64,000 nucleotides of DNA, taken from positions 5,708,864-5,772,863 of the forward strand of contig FN649740.1 of NCBI GenBank assembly GCA_000310025.1. The letters are read 5' to 3'. Shown here piece after piece: positions 44,728-57,100 of the stretch. How positions within the stretch are numbered: position 1 is the stretch's first letter; the number at the start of each line of letters is the position of its first letter. This DNA is from Ectocarpus siliculosus (Eukaryota > Sar > Phaeophyceae > Ectocarpales > Ectocarpaceae). The notes under the pieces are model-generated. The model ran no database searches. It was not told the DNA's origin and saw only the letters and a list, made by a program, of their open reading frames with translations. The position numbers were made by a program, and so were the translations under genes.

Positions 44728-47700
44728 ATGCGCTTGCCTTTTGGCGCCGTCTTCTTGATGGCGGTGGCAACGGCCGTAGATGAGGAAATGTTCACGCCGA
44801 GAAGTTACGACGGTACTGGAAACAATGAAGACAATCCTACTTGGGGCGCTGCGGGGACAACCCAGGTGTGGTGACAAGCGCAACAATGCGTCCATGACCC
44901 ACGACACTCTTCCTAAGTTGGTCGCACGTATATTCTATGGCGGAAAACAACAGGGCTCGAAGGCCTTTGAGCTCATTAGCGGAAAATGACGTTAAGTTGG
45001 GGTTTTTCGACTCTGTTTTCGACGCTAGCCAGTTCACTCGGCCGTCCCCCAACACCTCGCTTCGGTTGCACCTTCCTCCTCTTGCCATGCCCCGCGGCCT
45101 ACTTTCCAGATACGTTCGCCAGCTGAATATTCGTTTGCGGACGACGCATTCACTCCGCTGGAGGAATTTAGGCCGACTGCGAGGCAAGTACGGCCGTAAG
45201 AGGATCTTGTTTCATCGGAGGCGTCATGCCGAGAACCAGTTGTTTCTAACTTTGGTATGTTGGCACTGCCCTCACTCCGCGTTCGGGCTCGAACGGGCTT
45301 TGACATGTCTCGGCTACGTGCGCCTAACCCACTCATCACCGTCTGTACTCTGTACTCCTTTATTTCTCCCGCAACCGTTGACAGGGAGTTGATGACGGAC
45401 GTGTTCCTGTCGTCGCCACCGTCCGTTTCTGATATGAATGCGGTTTCCATCGCTTGGGGACAGCTGCTGCTTCTCGATTTGTCCTACACCGTCGACAACA
45501 GCTCGGAACCCTTCGAAATCGCTTGCGATGACGGAGGGGGCTCCGTTGACGTTTGGTGTCCTCTGGGGGAGGCATCTGATCCAATCCCTTTTTTCAGATC
45601 CCAAGCTACGGTGACTGATTCTGTCCGAAACCCGATCAACTACGCCTCCTCGTTTATCGACCTGGACTTCGTGTATGGAAGGAGCAAGGACGCTGCCGAT
45701 GCCCTTCGTACCTTTGATGGCGGAATGCTGAGTATGGCAGATGACAACATGCCCATCAAGAACAGCGACGGGACTTGGTTGGTAGGTTGGCGAGGCCAGT
45801 GTACTTGTAGAAGTTTAGAACAGCAGTGTCGAGCGCGCAGCAGAAGATTTATCCAAGTTGCGAGAACCTAGATGGTCGACAGGTCGTGTCTGTGACAAGC
45901 AACGGTTTGTATGTACATCTGCACTGCGGTCAACAACATGTTGTCTACATTCGTTGTCCCGATCTTCATTGTCCCGAACTTGTTCGGTTCGGGAACTATC
46001 CATCGATGTATTGCCAACCAGTTGACAATCTGTATTGGCCTCCATATTTTCTTGATTTTGCCGCTGTCACCTTGTCACCTCTACGGTAGATCGCGGATCA
46101 ACGGACAGCCAGATTTCCGCTGACGTTCGCCCTTCACGTCGTTCTCCTCCTCGAGCACAACCGCTGCTGCGTTGACGTCGCGCCAGCTCTGAACTACACG
46201 AGTGATGAGGTCAGTCATGCTGAAGATAAGATACCCGCTTCTTAGGGAGCACACAGGCTTGTGTCGTGCCTGATTCCTTGCCGCAACTTCGATGGAGCAT
46301 CATTACGTCGTCCTATTCGTTTCGATCGGAACAACAGAAAAAAATATTTGTAAAGAAAGAAATACGGAGTTGTCCGTTAAGGTGATTGGCTTGGGTTGCC
46401 ATACCCACCCCGCATAGCCAATAGTGGCAGTGGATCGGCGTGTCCCACGTGTGTGCGCCAGCAGGTGTGGCCACGTGCCCCCATTCATACGCAATCGCGT
46501 CGAAATTGTTCGTTTGACCAACCCCACATGCATTTTTTGGGCTTTGAAATATCAGATTGAACCATGAACCAGAATCGTCCCCTTTCGCGCAGGAAGCCAC
46601 ATTATATGCTTGGCGAACGCAGAGCGTAGTGTCATGTTGAGATCAGGAATATTTCACACGAAGAACCACTCATTCCTCTCTTCAGAGACTCGAGACTCGC
46701 TCAAATATTATGTCATGAGCTCGAACAGCAGTGCACATCATGGCTTTTAACGTATATAATTTTTCCACTGCTCACCCGATGTTGTTGCCCTAAGACGTGC
46801 GGTTACCTCGCACCTCACTGACGTGCAACCCGCCGACCTCACACACAACAAACTCCTCGGTTGCTGAACAGGATATGTATCAAGCTTGCCGAGGCTGGAC
46901 GATCGCCACATTTCAGCACATAACTGAAGATGAGTTCTTGATTCTACTAATGGGAAGAAGCATCGGCGACTGGACCGTGTACCAAGATGACGATGGCGGC
47001 AGCAGACGCAGGCTATCCCCAGAACAGCGGAGGGAGCTGTTGTTTACTTTCGACTACTACGACGACCTCTTGAACCCGTCCGCCGACGTCTTCGTGACGG
47101 TGGCCATGACCGCCGCGTTCGAGTCGGCGCTGCCTTCTACCCTCCGCATTGTGAGCGAGGGGTATGTTGCCACTGACTACGATCACCTTGAGCTCACCGT
47201 TGCGGCAGAAGATATCACGGGCCTGTTCGAGCACAGCGCGATCGGGGACATCCTGCGTGGAGCGGTTTTGTCTCCCGCGATGGCGGTATGGCCACACTTC
47301 GCTTCGGCGGTGTCGAACGCCTCGCCGTTGTTCAAACTCCCAGTTGACATGGTGCAGCGGGCTCGTGATCATGGGGTGCCATCGTACAACGACGTCCGGG
47401 AGGTGAGTCCTTAAAATTGTCAAAACGTTTTGGAGGCACCGGTTCCACCAACCTCGCTGTGTCGAGGGGAGGGTAAGGAGCGAGCCCTCTCGGTCACAGT
47501 TGCACGTGGGGTATTGATTGTCCCACGCCTCAGGGCGTGGCCGAATGCTCATCCCTAGGGAAGAAATGCTGGAGTATCAACCGGAGGTGAACCTTGAAGT
47601 GTAGGCCCTTACTGTCATCTTCGCCACGAAGCACCCCCACGTGTTCCCAGGCTATTACGAGGGGACACATTTCCATGAAAAGAATAATCCACCTGTTTAC

Positions 47701-48137
47701 ATGCACGAACAATACAACAGGCATATGAACTTTCCAAAGCCACGGCCTTTTCGGATGTCTCGGCGGACGACGACGTGGTGCAACTCCTATATGCTGCGTA
47801 CGGTGGAGAAATCGAAAACCTCGACGCGTGCGTCGGGGCCTTGGCGGAGGAGAAGGAGGCGAGCCTAGGTGGCAATTTCGGTGACCTGCTGCACACAGCA
47901 TGGGTGAACCAGTTGTACAGAACATTCTTCGGGGACCGGTACCACCACCTTCACTCGAGGCCGATCGAGAACGTGTCACTCGCGTCTATCTCAGGACTAA
48001 TCAATCAAACGCTCGGCGTGACTGACCTGCCGGCATCGGGTTTCACGGTGCCGGAAGTTACCGTGTGCACCGGGGAATGCGAAGCTGCGGGAATATCGGG
48101 GGTCTCGTTGGCAGAGCGCTACGCCATGTCGTGGGAG
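44728..48137 (+). other. Domain: signal peptide and animal-type haem peroxidase (exons 1-6, residues 1 to about 545)
   Basis: Family landmarks appear in order: SYDGTGNNEDNPTWGAAGT near the N-terminus, FRPTAR/ELMTDVF across intron 2, AWGQLLLLDLS, NYASSFIDLDFVYG, FPLTFALH with LLEHNR, FQHITEDEFL, RARDHGVPSYNDVR, and a C-terminal helix region (FGDRYHHL). The proximal histidine is kept (residue 226, codon 46156-46158) with its following Asn. The distal Asp-His pair expected after WGQ-x-x is Leu-Leu (residues 100-101, 45470-45475). The domain is complete in length for the family but probably lacks classical peroxidase chemistry. It should face outside the cytosol because of the signal peptide. Confidence 0.85.
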
Positions 48138-51100
48138 GTACACGATGTCGTTGAAGGAATGCTTGTTTCCTAGGTTCTCGGATTAGGACTGTACTGGTAT
48201 CACTCTGATCCCACAGAGTGGCTCATCGACACATTCACCGACGTCCAGCAGTGCGATATTCCCTTCTTCCCGGAGCTTTCGGATGTACACAGTTTGGATT
48301 GTTTCTTGGGTGAACGAACGGGCGGGTGGAAACGAAGGGCCCCTCCTACACGCCGCGACCGTAATCTTTCTTGGGATGAGGGTAGACCCTTGCCCTAGTC
48401 ATCCGAATTTTGATTCCTCGCGAACAAGCGACCTCGAAGGAGTGTTTCGACCGGGTTCGACTGCGTTGATCATCCATGTTTCACCACCTGGGGCCGCAAG
48501 CCCATGGGGGTTGTCGCCTAATGGGAAGTCTGCGATGGTCCCTTCTCTGCCACGTTTTGTCAGTAGTTGCGTGATCGACGATGTAGATGTGTTGGATGTT
48601 TGGACGCTGCACCACCATGCAGATTCTAATGATGCCGCTCCACGTTACTGAGCGGCATACGGTGATAGCGAAACGAGTTTTCCGGGCTTGACTCCCACGG
48701 CGATGCATCTGTTGAAACCCTTGGCCATTTCACAGGTGATTGATGATCAAACGATATCGATTTCCTTGAGTGTCCTGGGTATCGGCGACAGCGGGATGAT
48801 GGGCATCGGCTTTGGAGGATTGTCCATGACGGATGCCCAGGTGCGAGAAACCAAGCTATAATCTAATCGCTCCGAAATTCTGAACACAACAGTCTGTTTA
48901 GTTCTTCCTCCGTTGAGCGCTTCCGGCTGTCCTCCTCACGCTCGAACCTTATTCGGGTTATTTCGCTCAGGGGGGTGCGGACTATTTTTTTTTCTAGAGC
49001 AGTTTTTCAGGTGAAAGCGAAGATGTCACAATTTACAGGTCGTTCCACTGGTTGTCGTTACCGTTGTGTTCCACTTGAGTGTATATCAGCGCTATGCAAT
49101 AAAGCCGCAAGCAGGGAATGGCGGAAAGAGGCTCGAAAACAATGCTGTGTCTTGTCGTCCAGGCGGGAGGCTTTTCTCTCCTCCGGGGATGTGCTCAACT
49201 TTGGCAAACAAACCCCCGCTAGTGCCGGTGTTCGTTTGGGGAGAACTGTGTCCTACACCTTGTACGAAGTACCTCCCCACACACTCGGCCAGCTCAAAGC
49301 TGCTTGCGTCATGGTTTTTTTCTGCTGTTCATGACGTCGTTACGCCAGTCGACAGCAGTTGATGTCCATACTCTGTGACGGCCGAATACTCACCCGTATG
49401 ATTGTGCGCGCGGGAGTATGTATGCATCAACGATTCCAACCAGCTCACGGTCGTGCTCTATTCACGTGTTGCAGCATGCTGTTCAACACAATAGTCTACT
49501 TCCCGCCGTCTGCTCCGCCAACGCTCACCGCTGGTGTGTTGATGCATATGGTGCCCTCTAAAGGATTTCATTATCTGTGAGGTCTTCTCAACGGGCGGTG
49601 CCGAATGCATTGACCGGTCTCCCACTGGAGGGCGATCGGAGCCGCAGCCGGACACTTTGCAATCGGGCCTCCAAGTTACCAATGTAACGACGGACAAGAC
49701 CTGGACTACCGTGACGTTCTCGAGGGAACGGGCGACGCTGGATGCAGAAGACTACGACCTCTTTGAGGTGGGTGCTACACCTGCTGTGCATGTTATCTTT
49801 TGGAATATTTTTCGCGTCCACCTTGATGACGTCTTATATTTTGGGGAGTTCATTCCGCGGGTTCCGGTATACGCCAGTGATGCTGCCGCTGTGAATTCAA
49901 CGCCGATGTAAGGAAGAGCGTACCCGGCCTGTGTCAACCTTCCATATATGGACATTTTGGTTTCGGTACAAACAATATCCGTTAGCGGCGTGCATGCCGC
50001 CTCAAGTACGTTTTTTTCGTCGCTTATAGGATATCGAAAACGAAGAGGACACCCTCGTCATCTACGCGTTCAAGAAGGGAGAGGGCGTGGGCCAACATCC
50101 AAACACCAATCGTGGAGCGGCCACGATAAACTTCGTCACGGGAGACGTAGACACTCAGTGCGACGGCGAGACCAACTTCGTTTCGTTGCACGGCGCGCTG
50201 ATGCTCATCGCGTGGATGCTCATCGCACCGTGGGGCATCTACTACGCGAGGTGAGCAACCTCAAACGATAATTTGTTCTAGAGTTTTGGATGTCACTACC
50301 TGAGTCAAATCGCGACTGAAAGCTTTCGATAGCAAGAAGATCCCCTCTTTTCCGTGGCTAGCTAGGTGAAACCACAACTGATTGGTACTGACAAGTCAGA
50401 CGGGACGCTCGCTTTTTTGCCATTTGCGGAGCTGACCAGCAACAATACATGTCCGAACGGCTGATCCAACCTTGGCGTTTTTGGCCAGCCGTGCCTCCCT
50501 CCCTCACAGCCGTAGTATTTTCTTGCGCGATCTCCAGCCGAATAACACGGTGATTGGTTGCCGAAAGCACAACCTCGCTCATAACGATAAGTCGTCTCGA
50601 ACATTACTCGTAATGCATGTGACACACCATGGGCATTATCCCAGGTACCGCAAGGGCGACGCGATTAAGTGGGCTGGACGCGAATGGTACGAGATGCACG
50701 AGGACATCATGATCGTTGCCTCCGAAGCCGTGCTCCCCCTCGGGATCACCGCTGTATTTGCTTCCAGGGGCAGGACGTCGGAAGCACACGCGCACTGGGG
50801 GTACTACATGATCGCCGCGGTCGCAATGCAGATCTTCACGGGCTGGATGAGGACCAAGGGATTAGAGGCCAAACACTCGAACTTTTCCTTGCTTCACAGG
50901 GTGAGATGAGCAAGACATGTTGGTTGTCGATGAGACGTGTACACCATTTATTTTTTCCGCATGCCAGTACTTGGAGGACATTCTTCGCTATCCATTGACT
51001 CGCACTGGGTAGCTCTCGCAGGCGAAAGCCGGCAAGTTCCAGGCACGTGCCGTTCGCTTTGGGTGTTCGCTTGACGATCCACGCTGTTCATCTCAACAAT

Positions 51101-54100
51101 CGAACCAAGGCTACCCAGCCCCAACAACATCACTGGATACCATGAGAAAAAATGACAACACGTTTGAGGGCCTCAATTGCCAAGCATCTCCTAGGCTAAT
51201 CAGCTACTGCGGGAACTCCCTTGCTCAACAGTTCAACAAGCACTTCCACATCTGGGCCGGACGATTCGCATACGCAGCCGGAGTGGTGCAGTGCTACCGA
51301 GGGCTGGAGCTCGTGTCCTCGGACGATGAGCTCATATTCTCCGCAGGCGATGGCCTTGACCTGCAGGTGAAGCCATGGGAGCGAATCGTAGTCCCTCCTC
51401 ACCAAGTATTCTACGTCACCCCGCACCTGCATTGATCGTGACGAATGCGGGCAATATAGTTGTTTCCTACTTCATGAGGCGTACTCCGTAAGTTCCCAGC
51501 GTTGGTGTGATGACTTCCGTCGCTGAAGAGCTCGACTTGTATGTAGGAGTGCAAAGGACGCAGCAGAATCCTCGGGATATACAGGCAGAAACACCCCCGG
51601 CTGTGATATCGGAATATATGTGTCGCTGTACCCCTCTGCCTTCTTGGATACTGTCCTTGACGGTGACAATCTCCTGTCAGATCGCGCTGCTTGTCACATT
51701 AGCCTCCTTGTGTTCGCTCACCTCTTGCTGAAATTCCTGTTCGCACTATTTCGACCGAAATACAGCTCGGCAGCTTCGGTTGGGTCAAGGACTACCTGTT
51801 CCCTGCCTGGTTTGCGCTAGTCGCCGGCGGCTTTCTTGTCTTAGAAGCACAAAAGCAATACCAGCGATTCTTCAAGAAAGGGGCGGCTAGCGTGTGTGGA
51901 GTTGTGTCTATTGTCAACGAGCTACACGATGGCTCAATGCACAAAGGCAGGCTGATTCCGAGAACGTTGGACCTGCCTATCTACAGCGTTGCAGCATTCA
52001 ATGACAAGGTGAACGAAGACTGTGGACTTTTGGCGATCGGTAATAGTGTTTGGCGTGCTTCGCGCGGCAGGGTGTGCGCTTCATTGAACTGCTTGAATCG
52101 CATTAAACGTGGAGGCATCGACAACGGGTTTCAAGCTCTATTCAGTCTTTTCGTAGTACGCTCGGTCAAGAACAGTTCGCGGAGTCGGTTTTTCTTTACC
52201 GTGCAAAGGGTGTCGTTCAGAATAAATCTCCCGCTCAACACCTATTGTCCTTGGCCTAAGTTTGTTTCCAGTCAACGTCTCGACGCCATGAACCTCTAGA
52301 AGGAAACGTCTCCCACCAATTCGGAAAGGATCGTAGACAACATGTGCCAAATGCAACCCATATGTAGCATGCACCTCCTAGGTCCCGCAAGATACGCAAT
52401 AAGTCGAAACGATCTCCCAACCTCCACCATGTCGCCATTCTCTTGGAGTCTCACGCGGACCATAACCAACACCACACACCGTGCCTGATGTAAACGTGTC
52501 TTGCGGCCCAAAACTTACCTGCCTTCCGACCAACCTCTCTTCGATCAGGTGTTGAGCGGCCAGTCCTGGTTGATGGTGGATGAAGCAGTTCTGGATGTGT
52601 CCGACTTTGCGCAGAGGCATCCAGGCGGTCGACGCCTCATCCTCAACGCCTTGGGCACCGATGTTACTCAGGAGCTGATCGGACAAGAGAACTCTGTGGG
52701 GCATGCCATGTCCTTCCCGCCTCACGTGCACACCGGGGTGAGTGCGCGCTTGACAGAACCAAATTTCCCTCCTGTTGAAAATGTGTAGAACAGACGAATG
52801 TTAGGCGTATCGTTCTGATGGCCCTCGAACAGCACAAGAAGATGGTGTGACTGCCGACCACCTCAACCATCACACACAGACCTCTTGGAAACCATTGGAT
52901 GGCAACGCAAGGGCCAAATCCTGGACAACCCCCTCCGCAAATTGTCGTCAGGGGGGTGGATGATTGGATGATGCGATATATTTCGTAGCATTGCAGTTAT
53001 TATCGCCACCAACAAGGCTCCTGACCCACCTGTTGCGTCTACACCTTTTCTTACTCGCTGGCGGCAGAGTGCATGGCGAATCATTCGTTCGCTTGTAGTC
53101 GGCTACATCGAGGAGAAGGACGCTGCGGAACCTACGGCTGCCTTGGAAGATGACCAGGAGCAGGAGGGAGAAGAGAAGGTCGATACCACGACCGGTGATA
53201 TTCCCGTTCCTGACGCAAACAACCGAAGGTTTCGTGTCGCGGGCAAGGCGGTAATGCTGAACAACCGACTGGCCTTGGGCGACGATACTCTGGCAAGTGA
53301 CGATCCACGTCACGATACTCATGTGTCTCGAACAATGACCTCACAGCCAACGAATTGCATGTATTCGACAGGCGTTCCGAAGCATCCACATCATGATGCA
53401 TGAGTGTGCACCTGAGTCGAAATCAACAATTTGGATGTGAGATACTTTGTGGGCCGGCCGTTGAGAATTTCCACACCAAGCTCAGCTACTTGGTCACGTA
53501 GGTGCTTTCTCGACAACACGCTGTACACACCGCACCAGAAAACTCTCCCCACTTTCCCTCGATTTTGGGATCGCCTGCTGAGATGTGCCTTTCCGTATCA
53601 AACCATGCCGATAGGTCGTGAGGGGCGGCATGGAACCGATACTTGTTGTTCCCTTTGTTTCGTGGTATGCAACACTTCCTCCAGGCAACCAAGGCCATGC
53701 GGCTGAACGACTTGGCTGTCATTCCCGCTCCAACCAGGCGCCCCTCGAGAACGGCAGCGTCGAACAACCCAGCAAGCGTTGTGGGCAACCCGCCCATAGA
53801 AATGGACGTCGTAAGTCTCCAAGTCTCCCAAGTTTTTGTCTCGTGGACTGTGCAGACGTGCCGAGACCTTGTTTCTCAGTACCCGGCATAGTCTAGTGCT
53901 TGTTTGATGGACGCCCTGTTCCCAACTGAAAGATGGGCAGATGACCATGTAGTTGCACGTTCAGATTCCCCAGCTGTTGGTTTTGTGTGCTGCTGCTTTT
54001 TCCCGCGAATTTCAATCGGGGTCAATAACACACCACGTCGAAATCCCCCAGAGGGAACACCCGGCGTTGCCGGAGGGAAACACCAGCATTGTTTAGCACC

Positions 54101-57100
54101 TACAGTATGAGCGAAGCTCAAGGACAACATAAGAGCTGATACCCATGTTATTTTCCGTTGAACTGGAACGGAACGTTTGATACATCGAAGGCTCAGCGCG
54201 CCGATGAGAACGACGGCGGATGGGGAAGCAGCACGGACTTGCTCGAGCGATTTCAAGTATGCCCCCTGCTCTTCCGAGAGAGGATGGGAGCCGCCAGCGC
54301 CGTGGGCCGCGGTCACTTACCCAGCAAGCGCCCGGTCTACAGATACATTTTTTCTTGTCCCGCTAAGGCGCAAGCCCAGGTATGCACACCCTCGTTTCCC
54401 TTCATTATTATAGTGTTTTGCGTCAATCCTCCCCTTTGGCATGCTCCGCTGTAGACACGAGGACCCGCCAGCCAACGTAGCTCTCTTTTTTCCGCTTGCT
54501 TTGCATTCTGAACAGTCGGTCGGGCCTGTCTGTAGACAGAGAACATAGACAAAAAGTGGAAAACGTAGGTATCAAATGTCGTCGAAAGCATACGTTGACT
54601 ATGACACCCATGACGGAATTGGAGTCCATGAAGTCAATGTCTCTTCCTGTGGTCCCGCCGTGCACGTCTAAACAGCGCGGAACCCTATCCACGCCGCGGG
54701 ACACAAAACAAACGTGTTGGTCCAGAGGTCTTTTGTGCTGATGTCGCCTAGCTCTCGCATCACACGGGTTTTTCTGTTCTCTGTTGCGCGGTATACGTTT
54801 TCGACCACGTCTTTGGTCAACCAGCAGTTCATGTCATTTTCATGATTTTTTCGTTAGTTGCCTTGTGGTTTACACGGGAAAATTCTTCGGCCCCTATCAA
54901 TTTCGGTACAAAAGGCGCAGGCGGTTTCAGGGGTCTGCTACTTCAACATGCGCGCCCAGGAAGAGGGAAAGGTGAGGCTTGAAACGAACAGAGTCGTGGT
55001 GAATGCTCTGTGGGATCGCCGTTCTGCGCCAGGTACATGCCTACCTTTTCGTGCGCTACCACGGGTTGTTGTGACATCGTTGTCGCGTGCCCCGCCCTAG
55101 CGATCACGTGACTGAACACAACGCCCCTACGCTCGGCTGTATTGTGCGGGGTTGGTTTTCCTCTCGCCCAAGAGGCGATACTGCATTCTGACAAGTGACC
55201 TTTTCGGGTCTGTTGAACCATATCAATGGTCTAGATTGACTTGGCTCCCGCTGGAATGTTTGTGTTGGCCGTATTGATGGAATTTTCATCCAATCTGCCA
55301 CAAAGGAGGTCTCCCAATGTCCTCTAGAAAACGAATGCCGTCCGTGCTGCAATGGTTGCTGTTGTGGACTGCTGCTACTGGCATACGTCCGGAATAGTTA
55401 TAGGAGAGCTGGATGTGGCATGGCAGGGACCCCTACAGGTCTCAATCTCTCGCACTACCTACAGTTTCGCTAAACCGCCCATGGGACACCCATGGGTCTC
55501 CCATGGGTCGGCTATGGGCACTTCATGGGCCGGCCATAGGCAGCCCATAAACTGCCCAACGTGGGCACTTGAACCTAGAACTTCGCCACCGGGATATCAA
55601 CCTAGAACTTAGCCACCAGCGCCAACCTAACACGTTCGTGTGGGCTTGGGGTTAGGGTTACGGTTAGGGTTATTAGCCACTATTGTACCCGTTCCAACGC
55701 GGACAATCTGTTGCTTAGGAGTACACGGGTTCGGTTATAGGGCTCCCATTGGCAGCCCATGGGCTTCCCAAGGGTCGCCCATCGGCTGCCCATGGACCTA
55801 ACGGGGCGCCCATGGGCGGCCCATGGGTCACCCATGGGTCACCCATGGGAGTCCCATTGGTCGTTTGGGAAAACTGTGGAAAGTGTGGGAGACCCACAAG
55901 CCAACCCTACAGCATGGCTATCTGTGTCTCTCACTGAGATGCGAGGATGCGAGGTTTGAGCACACACGGTCAAGAACATTCTCTGTCGACCTGATCAGTG
56001 ACTTGAGATTTCCTACGGAGTATCGAAAATCGGCATGGATTTGTTTTTCGTCTTGTCGTCAGCGGCATTGTTCGTGATCTCAACGTCGTTTGCGTCTTCA
56101 CAACAGGGTGTTGTACAGCGGCCGTACAATGCCTTCGCGGTGAGGTTGCTGGACGTCGAGCCACCCACACCGGGCGGAAGGGTGGCCTGGAGCAAGACTT
56201 CTGCGAAGTTGCCTAAGGTCAGCACGCTTGAGACAAATCGAGCGAAAGAAGAAAATAATTCGATGTAGACGGCATACTCTAATCTGCTCCTCGTTCGCTA
56301 CACACACCTGCACCTGAAGGTTGATGCAAACTGTAGCCTCCATGGACATAGTCCGAACGACATGTTCAACCTGTGCCACAAGGCTCTCGTGCGAGCCCAG
56401 CACCTGTCCCATCGTTAACGTTAACGCACGGTGCCTAACTCGCGTGACGGTTTTTCCTCTGTGTGGAAGGTTGTGCCGGCAGAGGAGACTACGGAGGGCG
56501 TACTGTGCATCGAGATGCGTATCAGGATGTACCACGACGGGGCCATGAGCAAGCTACTAGAAAAACTCTCCAAGGTGAGCTCTACGATTGATTCCGCAAC
56601 ATGATGTTGTGCAATGGTTTCGCGAAGTTGCTCTGGCAGTTTTCTTACCATCCTCCTCAAGCCGAAATATTTTCGAGACTGAGGCCGTTTTCGTTTATCA
56701 AATATTTTGCCTCATGTGTGCTAACCTTCGGCGTAAGGTGCCGGTACACCGACCACTACCATTTGTTTTAATTGTCACAATTACACTGCTTGTGTTACGG
56801 GTAACAAAATCTCCTTCAAGAGTCGAGCATCAAAATGTGACAGATGATAGTTTTATCACCTTGAGTGGGGCGTTGTGGATGAAAGGGGACTTCGTGAACA
56901 TTTGCGGAGTCTAATACTCAAATTCTAGCTGCTGTTTGACCGAGGGAACCTGTAGACTCAGCTCTCGATTTTATTCCACGAATATCCGTCAGATAATCGT
57001 TTTTTTCTGCCAAGGCCAAGATCACAAACAATATTTGCTTTTCCACGCCATGCTCCGCCTAGATGCTAAGTAACCGGATTAGCGAATTTACGTTTACTCT

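Noticed and set aside
44837-45187. Minus-strand frame of 116 codons
   Set aside because: Antisense to exons 1-2 of the full redox gene, where the plus strand carries peroxidase motifs.
48223-48310. Extra exon reading EWLIDTFTDVQQCDIPFF between peroxidase and DOMON
   Set aside because: Including it breaks phase, while joining 48137 directly to 48736 gives a continuous DOMON start (MSWE/VIDDQ) in frame.
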